From: an uncultured Bacilli bacterium
Lineage (GTDB): Bacteria; Bacillota_I; Bacilli_A; RF39; UBA660
Direction of reading: 5' to 3'
Length of the DNA: 9,771 nt
Assembly (NCBI GenBank): GCA_947630435.1
Contig: CANRHO010000020.1
Span: forward strand, 1-9,771
Positions 5,146-9,771 of the stretch are shown here, one piece after another. The notes under the pieces are model-generated. The model was given only the letters and a program-made list of their open reading frames with translations. It made no database searches and had not been told where the DNA came from. Both the position numbers and the translations under genes were made by a program. Position 1 is the first letter of the stretch. Each line of letters begins with the position of its first letter.

Positions 5146-6393
5146 TTAATTATCAAAAAAGTAACTGAAAAACCTTCCAAATATCGAATCACTTCTACCT
5201 ATTCTAGTTTTACTATGAACCAAGTTATCGACATCATCATTACTAAACATTGAGTATTCTTTCTTTCTTAAGCTTATCTTATTTACAAAATGCTTAATAG
5301 CACCTAAAACTGTAATAAACCTAGCTTTTCTAATTCCTAAGGTATTAATTGTGTAAGTTCTTGCATTATCGCCAAAAACATCTTCCAAAACAAATTTAAC
5401 ACCCGGCATATCCGTTATGCCACCTATTACCATTATATAACGAATTTGTTTATTTGTTAATACCTTTAATTCATTTTTTGCTACATTTAAAATTTCTACT
5501 AATCTTTTATTAATCACTTTAGACAGTTCATACTGATTAATACTAACTAATTTACCATTAACGTCTCTTGTTTCATAAGTTTCTGTTTTATTAGCATATC
5601 TAGGATGAGCAATACCAAAATTTTCTTTTGTCTTTCTAGCTATTTTTTTAGTAGTATAATAAATATAAGATATATCATCATCTATTATTTTACTACCTAT
5701 TTTTAAAACCGAGCTGTTTGTAATTATTCCCTTGTTAAACATTGATATAGTTGTTGTATCCTTACCAATGTTTATAACGGCTGATACGTTTTTTCTCATC
5801 TCATCATCACTTATTTGTTGATAATCTGCAATTGGTGACAAAATAAGATCTACCACTTCTATAGCTGCTTCAATAACTTTTGCATAACTTACAACAATAC
5901 TCTTAGGAACACATACCATCATGGCTCTTATCCCTAATCTATCACATATTTTATTTCTTGGATCTTTTATCGTTTCAATTTCAGAACCATTTTCATAAAT
6001 AGTAAAATCTATAGGAGTTATGTTAACTAATTCCATATTTGGTATAACATCATTTATGACCGCGTTTTGAACTCTCAATACATCTTTTTGAGTAACCATT
6101 TTCTCATCGTTAACGATTGGTACGTTGCCATGAACTAATGAATATTCAGCGTCTTTGGCAGGGATCGTTATGATTGCCTTTTTAATTGGAATATTAATCC
6201 TTGATGTAATGTCATCTAAGGCTAACTTTAACCTTTGTAAAAGTACTTGTTCATCAGTTATAACCCCGTTTTTTATACCTTTAGTTCTAACCGATGAAAC
6301 CGCAAGTGTTCTAAACTCATTATGATAATATTCACTAACCAATATCCTAATCGTATCGGATGCAATATCAATACATGTATATATTTTCTTCAT
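5146..6393 (-). CDS. ftsA: FtsA, actin-like divisome anchor
   Basis: FtsA polymerises on the membrane and tethers FtsZ there. From ATG 6393 the protein has 415 residues. A TTG two codons earlier is too close to AAAGGGAG, whereas the ATG is 8 bases from it and gives MKKIYTCIDIASDTIR. Seen: the actin-type phosphate-1 region (IDIASDTI, 8-15); the 1C/SHS2 segment around 70-115 (KKAIITIPA then VNDEKMVTQKDVLRV); phosphate-2 region (INIGKDTTTISM, 207-218); the adenosine motif VIGGITDMPG (322-331); and a C-terminal amphipathic helix (DSIFGRFFSYFFDN) of the membrane-targeting kind. Phosphate-1 has Ala where Gly is usual, and phosphate-2 has Asn208 in place of the usual Asp, so ATP handling may be unusual. 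Family membership is secure from the architecture and the position before ftsZ. Confidence 0.93.
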   Translation of the reverse strand: MKKIYTCIDIASDTIRILVSEYYHNEFRTLAVSSVRTKGIKNGVITDEQVLLQRLKLALDDITSRINIPIKKAIITIPAKDAEYSLVHGNVPIVNDEKMVTQKDVLRVQNAVINDVIPNMELVNITPIDFTIYENGSEIETIKDPRNKICDRLGIRAMMVCVPKSIVVSYAKVIEAAIEVVDLILSPIADYQQISDDEMRKNVSAVINIGKDTTTISMFNKGIITNSSVLKIGSKIIDDDISYIYYTTKKIARKTKENFGIAHPRYANKTETYETRDVNGKLVSINQYELSKVINKRLVEILNVAKNELKVLTNKQIRYIMVIGGITDMPGVKFVLEDVFGDNARTYTINTLGIRKARFITVLGAIKHFVNKISLRKKEYSMFSNDDVDNLVHSKTRIGRSDSIFGRFFSYFFDN

Positions 6394-6429
6394 AGGCAAC
6401 GCTCCCTTTAACCTTTACCATATAAAAAT

Positions 6430-6457
6430 ATTATACTATATAAATAAAATTTTTCAA
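6430..6457 (-). promoter_or_regulatory. Sigma-A-type promoter of ftsA-ftsZ
   Basis: TTGAAA (6457-6452), a 16-base spacer and a perfect TATAAT (6435-6430) stand on the minus strand between the divIB terminator and ftsA. A start near 6423 gives a leader of about 30 bases with AAAGGGAG as ribosome binding site. Confidence 0.75.
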
Positions 6458-6467
6458 ACACAAAATT

Positions 6468-6497
6468 AAAAAAGAACTTTATAAAAAGTACTTTTTT
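6468..6497 (-). terminator. Terminator of murG-murB-divIB
   Basis: A 13-bp stem with one mismatch (6497-6485 with 6480-6468), a 4-base loop and six T residues at the minus-strand end. It lies 13 bases after the divIB stop and upstream of the ftsA promoter, so it separates the two operons. Confidence 0.75.
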
Positions 6498-6509
6498 CTT
6501 AATAAATTA

Positions 6510-7178
6510 CTAATAGGCTTCAAAATAATCTCCATAATCCAAATATAACGTTCCGTTTTGCTTGCCAATGTTCTCTAAAATAGTATTATATTTATTTATT
6601 TTATCAAACTTATTAACGGTCAAATAAACACTATTGCCATCATTCATATAAACATAATATCTATCTTTATCTATTTCATTAGGATCATATTTTATCTGTG
6701 ACATTTGACATAGTATGTCTTTATCTATTTTATTCATTGACTTTAAAAATCTTTTCTTTTTTTCTTTGGGAATCATATCTTTTAAGTATGGTACACATAC
6801 GATTTTTTCATCTTTTACAGATGAATCCATCATCACTTTTTCATTAGTACTACTATCTATATAAAGAATTTTCTTTTCTTTTACTTGTATTTTAATATCT
6901 AAAAAACCTTTAGATACTTTTACGTTTTCTATGTATTTATTCTTCATTAATTTATTTTTAACCACTATACTTAAAACACTAAAATATGATGGATAATCAT
7001 CCAAATCCGAAATTTCAACTATTTCTTCATCAGTTAATATTTCGTTACCTTTTATAATAATACTTCTTATTGGTATATCAATGAATTTATAACACGCAAA
7101 AGAAATTGCTAGTATAATTATTAGCAACAAAAATAACCTACCAACTCTTAACCTTTTTTTTCTTTTTTTCTTTTGCAT
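6510..7178 (-). CDS. divIB: DivIB/FtsQ cell-division protein with POTRA domain
   Basis: DivIB/FtsQ is a bitopic scaffold that joins FtsL/DivIC and the septal synthase in the divisome. The 222-residue protein has a highly basic cytoplasmic start (KKKRKKRLRVGR), one transmembrane helix at about 14-33, then a POTRA domain at about 35-102 (I-IKGNEILTDEEI, later a YIENVKVSKGFLDIKI-V segment). A beta-domain follows to the C-terminus (LYLDYGDYFEAY). Sequence is weakly conserved in this family; the topology, POTRA pattern and position after murB carry the call. It is slightly shorter than Bacillus DivIB (about 263), with a reduced cytoplasmic tail. GGGAG at the end of murB, whose stop is 7 bases upstream, is the ribosome binding site. 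A terminator follows directly. Confidence 0.88.
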   Translation of the reverse strand: MQKKKRKKRLRVGRLFLLLIIILAISFACYKFIDIPIRSIIIKGNEILTDEEIVEISDLDDYPSYFSVLSIVVKNKLMKNKYIENVKVSKGFLDIKIQVKEKKILYIDSSTNEKVMMDSSVKDEKIVCVPYLKDMIPKEKKKRFLKSMNKIDKDILCQMSQIKYDPNEIDKDRYYVYMNDGNSVYLTVNKFDKINKYNTILENIGKQNGTLYLDYGDYFEAY

Positions 7179-7185
7179 GTTTTTA

Positions 7186-8091
7186 TTACTCCCAGTTTAC
7201 AAATTCTTGTTCTATTTTTAAATCAACACCCGTGTTTTGTTTTACTTTATCATGTACGTAATCTATTAAATTTTTAACATCACTTGCCGTTGCCTTATTT
7301 GCATTAACAATAAAGTTAGCATGTTTTTCACTTACCTTAGCACCACCTATAGTATAGCCTTTTAGTCCACAATCTTCTATCAATCTTCCGGCGAAATCTC
7401 CTTCTGGATTTCTAAAAACAGATCCAGCGGAAGGATATTCTAAAGGCTGAGTATCAAGTCTTTTTTTTCTTCTTTTTTCCATAAGTTCTTTTATCTCGTC
7501 TTTGTTACCACGTTTTAAAAAAAGAGTAGCTTCTAAACATATATAGTCTGGATTATCCTTTAAATAAGACGTTCTATATTTATATTTTAAATCTTTATTG
7601 TATAACGTTTGTATTTCTAATTCTGGATTTAATACTTTTATTTTTGATACAACGTATCCCATATCTGATTTATAAGCCCCCGCATTCATAAATACAGCAC
7701 CACCTACGCTGCCTGGTATTCCACTTGCAAATTCTAAACCAGTTAAGCCCTCTTTTTGCATCTTATAAGATAATTTTACTAAACTTACTCCAGCACCTGC
7801 GGTTACAACCGTATCGTCTATTTTAATATCATTAAAACAATCGAGTTTAATTATTACTCCATCATACTGTTTATCACTAAAAATAACGTTTGAGCCTAAT
7901 CCTAAAACCTTATAATTTATATTATCTTCTTTTAACTTCTTAAGTAATAATATTAATTTATCAGTATTCTTAGGCCATACGAAAATCCTAGATACACCAC
8001 CTACCTTATAAGATGTAACATCACTTAATTTGACATTTTTTTTATAAGAACCAATATTATTCACTTTTATATAGTTAACTAAATCATTCAT
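7186..8091 (-). CDS. murB: MurB, UDP-N-acetylenolpyruvoylglucosamine reductase
   Basis: MurB is a cytosolic FAD enzyme that uses NADPH to reduce UDP-GlcNAc-enolpyruvate to UDP-MurNAc, the second committed step of peptidoglycan synthesis. The 301-residue protein has the size of the short Bacillus type. Seen in order: TSYKVGG at 26-32; the FAD-binding GLGSNVIFSD at 64-73; GIPGSVGGAVFMNAGAY at 124-140; YRTSYL at 172-177 with the conserved Arg173; SAGSVFRNPEG at 221-231 with the proton-donor Ser224; GGAKVSEKHANFIVN at 249-263; and a C-terminal IEQEF with the expected acidic residue. All catalytic positions are intact. It starts inside the end of murG (ATGA overlap) with AGGTG upstream. The usual Bacillus order murG-murB-divIB is kept. 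Confidence 0.96.
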   Translation of the reverse strand: MNDLVNYIKVNNIGSYKKNVKLSDVTSYKVGGVSRIFVWPKNTDKLILLLKKLKEDNINYKVLGLGSNVIFSDKQYDGVIIKLDCFNDIKIDDTVVTAGAGVSLVKLSYKMQKEGLTGLEFASGIPGSVGGAVFMNAGAYKSDMGYVVSKIKVLNPELEIQTLYNKDLKYKYRTSYLKDNPDYICLEATLFLKRGNKDEIKELMEKRRKKRLDTQPLEYPSAGSVFRNPEGDFAGRLIEDCGLKGYTIGGAKVSEKHANFIVNANKATASDVKNLIDYVHDKVKQNTGVDLKIEQEFVNWE

Positions 8092-9173
8092 TTTTTAACA
8101 CCTACTAACTTAACTATTTCATCATATATTTTAGAAGCACTGTTTTTAACTTCGAACAACTTTAAATTATCTTTAAGCTTCCTAATAAACGTTTTATCAT
8201 TAAGTATTTTTTCTACCATTCTAAGCAAGGTGTCTCCTTGTAAATCTTTTTCCTCCAAAATCATAGCAGCATCTTTACTTACCAAGTCCATCGCGTTTTT
8301 ATATTGATGATTTTCGGTAACATATGGGCTAGGAACCAAAATTGATGGCACGTTTAAAGAGCATATTTCACTTAAAGTAGAAGCTCCCGCCCTTGATACT
8401 AAACAATCTGTCTTTTTTAATAAAGATACCATACCATCTATATAAGGGACTATCTTAATGTTAGTAGTGTATTTAATCTTTTTATACTCATCAAAATAGT
8501 TTTTCCCCGTTACAAACATTACCTCATAGTCTTTGTTATTAAATAAAGTTAACATGTTTTTCATTTTATCATTTATCGTTTTAGAGCCTAATGAACCCAT
8601 AACAATTAAAACTAGTTTCTTATTAGGAGTAAGTCCATAAGAGGTTTTATCACAAACTTTAGCATTTATTGCATTTTCACTGCAAGGATTACCAGTATAA
8701 ATAATTTTTTTGTCGCTTGATTTTTCTTCTAAACTTTTAAATGATACAAAGATTTTATCTGCGTACTTACTAGCGAATTTATTTGTCATTCCAAAAGAAG
8801 AATTTTGTTCATGAATACAGCATTTTACTCCAAGTTTATGAGCAGCATAAACAACTGGAGCTGAAACATATCCGCCTACACCTATTACTACGTCTGGCTT
8901 GAATTTCTTTATTATTTTCTTACACTTAGAGATTCCTGTAAAAAATAAAAGTGCGCTTTTTATGTTTTTAAGACTCAAACTACGTTTTAAACCATCTATT
9001 TTAATACCTATAAAATCAAACCCAGCTTTTGGAACGATATCTTTTTCCATTCTGTTAGTTGTTCCTATGTATAATATCTTAGAAGTTTTATCTTTTTCTT
9101 TTATCTTGTTTGCTATTGCAAGTGCCGGATAAATATGGCCTCCAGTTCCGCCTGCGGATATAATAACTCTCAC
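8088..9173 (-). CDS. murG: MurG, undecaprenyl-PP-MurNAc-pentapeptide GlcNAc transferase
   Basis: MurG transfers GlcNAc from UDP-GlcNAc to lipid I to make lipid II at the inner face of the membrane. The 361-residue protein has the usual length and two-domain GT-B layout. The N-terminal domain has GGTGGH at 8-13, GVGGY at 98-102 and HEQN at 121-124. The C-terminal domain has GSLGS at 193-197, SRAGASTLSEI at 260-270 and the donor-binding P-P-TENHQ-NA segment near 281-294. An in-frame GTG at 9182 exists, but I choose GTG at 9173: it follows AGGTGAT at the right distance and gives MRVIISAGGTGGH, the normal MurG beginning, whereas the GTG at 9182 would lie within that binding site. The TGA stop overlaps the murB ATG (ATGA), so the two are translationally coupled. 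This is the first gene of murG-murB-divIB. Confidence 0.96.
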   Translation of the reverse strand: MRVIISAGGTGGHIYPALAIANKIKEKDKTSKILYIGTTNRMEKDIVPKAGFDFIGIKIDGLKRSLSLKNIKSALLFFTGISKCKKIIKKFKPDVVIGVGGYVSAPVVYAAHKLGVKCCIHEQNSSFGMTNKFASKYADKIFVSFKSLEEKSSDKKIIYTGNPCSENAINAKVCDKTSYGLTPNKKLVLIVMGSLGSKTINDKMKNMLTLFNNKDYEVMFVTGKNYFDEYKKIKYTTNIKIVPYIDGMVSLLKKTDCLVSRAGASTLSEICSLNVPSILVPSPYVTENHQYKNAMDLVSKDAAMILEEKDLQGDTLLRMVEKILNDKTFIRKLKDNLKLFEVKNSASKIYDEIVKLVGVKK

Positions 9174-9191
9174 CTTTATCACCTACTATTC

Positions 9192-9200
9192 ATTATATCA
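9192..9200 (-). promoter_or_regulatory. Extended -10 promoter element for murG
   Basis: TGATATAAT on the minus strand (TG-n-TATAAT) is a perfect extended -10. No good -35 stands 16-18 bases upstream, only AT-rich sequence, as is common for extended -10 promoters. A start near 9185 would leave a leader of about a dozen bases, just enough to hold the AGGTGAT ribosome binding site of the GTG start at 9173. Confidence 0.55.
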
Positions 9201-9258
9201 TAATTATATGAATTTAATATATTAAAAAGAAGATGATTTACAAAGCATATAATTATTT

Positions 9259-9297
9259 AAAAAAAAATAACAATCCTGATAAAATTGTTATTTTTTT
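9259..9297 (-). terminator. Intrinsic terminator of the intergenic RNA
   Basis: A perfect 14-bp stem (9297-9284 with 9274-9261), with a 9-base loop at 9283-9275, has a run of nine T residues on the minus strand at 9267-9259 that includes the end of the 3' arm. This is the strongest terminator in the window. It would separate the upstream transcript from murG unless it is read through or is part of an attenuator. The stem is symmetric enough to work weakly in the other direction too. Confidence 0.85.
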
Positions 9298-9518
9298 AGT
9301 TTTAGAATGAAAAATCACTCTGAACATAGGCAAACCCTGCATTCATTTTTAAATATTATCAGTATTTAACGTGATATCTTATTCTTATGAGTTTTCTTTC
9401 TCATTTACAATTGTAAAGCCTAGATTCAAATAAGATTAGCTAACATGCTATTTTCTACTATCAAACTTCGATAGATTATAAATACAACTTGATGTTTAAA
9501 AAGAAACAAACTTCCTTT

Positions 9519-9536
9519 TTAAATGGTAATATTCAT
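9519..9536 (-). CDS. Possible five-codon leader peptide (MNITI) in the intergenic RNA
   Basis: Eighteen bases from the predicted transcript start there is AGAGGAAG-TTATT-ATG, a well-spaced ribosome binding site and start, followed by four codons and TAA. The stop codon lies in the 5' arm of the first hairpin (9523-9515), so a ribosome on this mini-frame would disturb that hairpin. This is the only reason to consider it. Five codons can occur by chance. Confidence 0.15.
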   Translation of the reverse strand: MNITI

Positions 9537-9560
9537 AATAACTTCCTCTAGGTTAATTAT

Positions 9561-9588
9561 ATTGTAACATTTTATAATAATTTGTCAA
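9561..9588 (-). promoter_or_regulatory. Sigma-A-type promoter of the ftsW-murG intergenic RNA
   Basis: On the minus strand a perfect -35 TTGACA (9588-9583) is separated by 16 bases from TACAAT (9566-9561). The -10 is preceded by TG at 9569-9568, making an extended -10 (TGTTACAAT). A start near 9554 is expected. It begins about 30 bases after the ftsW stop and there is no gene for 370 bases downstream, so it most likely drives the structured RNA described separately. Confidence 0.75.
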
Positions 9589-9617
9589 TATTTTATAATT
9601 ATTTTTAATTTTCTTTG

Positions 9618-9771
9618 TTAATTTTTTTTATATCTTGATATATTTAATATGATTCCCATTGATATAAGAGTTATTATAAGACTTGATCCCCCATAACTAA
9701 AAAACGGAAGCGTGACCCCCTTTGCCCTTTTAGAGTTATAAAAAAATATAGGGTTGCCTGTACTTTTGTTA
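9618..9771 (-). CDS. FtsW/SpoVE-type SEDS peptidoglycan glycosyltransferase, C-terminal end (partial)
   Basis: Only the last 50 codons are inside the window; the 5' part runs off the right edge. The reading frame ends with GVTLPFFSYGGSS, a hydrophobic segment, then ISMGIILNISRYKKN and a TAA stop. GVTLPF-SYGGSS and the MG-LLN-SR ending are hallmarks of the last transmembrane helices of SEDS proteins of the FtsW/SpoVE branch, which polymerise lipid II into glycan strands with a partner PBP. The position just before murG matches spoVE-murG in Bacillus subtilis, so it could be the sporulation enzyme SpoVE or the vegetative FtsW; the fragment cannot tell them apart. The stretch before GVTLP reads TGNPIFFYNSKRAK instead of the usual short TGL-P-x-(T/K) loop, so a loop insertion or a local frameshift is possible. 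Family assignment is firm; integrity is uncertain. Confidence 0.85.
   Translation of the reverse strand, partial: NKSTGNPIFFYNSKRAKGVTLPFFSYGGSSLIITLISMGIILNISRYKKN

Larger units (their letters stand above)
9259..9554 (-). ncRNA. Candidate structured RNA or long murG leader, no family recognised
   Basis: This is an approximately 295-base transcript predicted between a strong promoter and a strong terminator, with no significant protein frame. In transcript order the hairpins I can pair by eye are: 9523-9515 with 9503-9495 (9 bp); 9474-9470 with 9462-9458; 9450-9447 with 9440-9437; and an 8-bp helix 9436-9429 with 9383-9376. That helix encloses two small hairpins (9417-9413 with 9408-9404; 9404-9400 with 9391-9387). 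An adjoining helix, 9375-9371 with 9318-9314, encloses 9369-9363 with 9355-9349 and 9345-9341 with 9325-9321; the last contains AGG/CCU at 9338-9336 and 9330-9328. The terminator follows. Branched helices next to each other suggest a folded RNA and not simple filler. I looked for T-box, M-box, SAM, ydaO, RNase P, tmRNA and 6S hallmarks and found none complete. Because murG has its own -10 after the terminator, a free-standing RNA is somewhat more likely than a leader. Pairings in such AT-rich sequence can be fortuitous. Confidence 0.5.

Noticed and set aside
8899..9132. Plus-strand hydrophobic frame of 77 codons
   Set aside because: Antisense to the well-supported 5' part of murG; no start signal.
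9314..9420. M-box magnesium riboswitch, because of AAUGCAG, CCUAUG and CUAGGCU-like words
   Set aside because: The essential 5' block resembling UUAGGUGAGGCUCCU is missing, the words are short, and the downstream gene is murG and not a metal transporter.
9259..9554. RNase P RNA, because the transcript begins with AGAGGAAGU
   Set aside because: The conserved GAGGAAAGUCC is only partly matched and the ACAGAA/P4 partner and other core blocks are absent.
1..9771. Genetic code 4 (TGA as Trp), suggested by AT-richness
   Set aside because: TGA ends murG, spoIIGA and ylbE at the expected places, and conserved Trp residues are TGG.
1..9771. CRISPR arrays, insertion sequences, prophage or tRNA/rRNA genes
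   Set aside because: No regularly spaced repeats, transposase, phage gene or tRNA fold was seen; all genes fit chromosomal core functions.

Overview
The window is very AT-rich, and every convincing gene is on the minus strand, so transcription runs from high to low coordinates. The gene set is that of an endospore-forming member of the Bacillota with Bacillus-like gene content: a division and cell-wall (dcw) cluster leading into spoIIGA-sigE, followed by the Bacillus ylbD-ylbE-ylbF trio. Small proteins, short spacers and strong A+T bias suggest a host-associated or genome-reduced Bacilli lineage, but the taxon cannot be fixed from this sequence. TGA is used as a stop (murG, spoIIGA, ylbE) and Trp is encoded by TGG, so the Mycoplasma genetic code does not apply.

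Layout, in order of transcription. (1) 9771-9618: last 50 codons of an FtsW/SpoVE-type peptidoglycan glycosyltransferase. (2) 9617-9183: a 435-base gap without a protein gene. It holds a strong promoter, about 295 bases with many hairpins, a strong intrinsic terminator and then a separate extended -10 element for murG. It looks like an independent structured RNA of no family I recognise. (3) murG-murB-divIB, tightly coupled and ending at a terminator (6468-6497). (4) ftsA-ftsZ, with its own promoter and terminator. (5) spoIIGA-sigE, preceded by a Spo0A-box-like promoter. It is followed not by sigG, as in Bacillus, but by an unrecognised single-pass membrane protein and a terminator. (6) An AlkD-like DNA alkylation repair protein, then ylbD, ylbE and a short cysteine-free ylbF, ending at a strong hairpin. 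(7) 1-73: palindromes that may terminate a plus-strand gene outside the window.

How it fits together: MurG and MurB make lipid II precursors for the FtsW polymerase. FtsZ, FtsA and DivIB build the division machine, which is reused for asymmetric septation in sporulation. SpoIIGA is the membrane protease that activates pro-sigma-E in the mother cell after that septum forms. YlbF belongs to the family of RNase Y co-factors needed for sporulation and competence in Bacillus.

The points most worth following up are the structured RNA before murG, the unknown membrane protein in the sigG position, the Spo0A-like promoter of spoIIGA, the cysteine-free YlbF and the divergent nucleotide-binding loops of FtsA.
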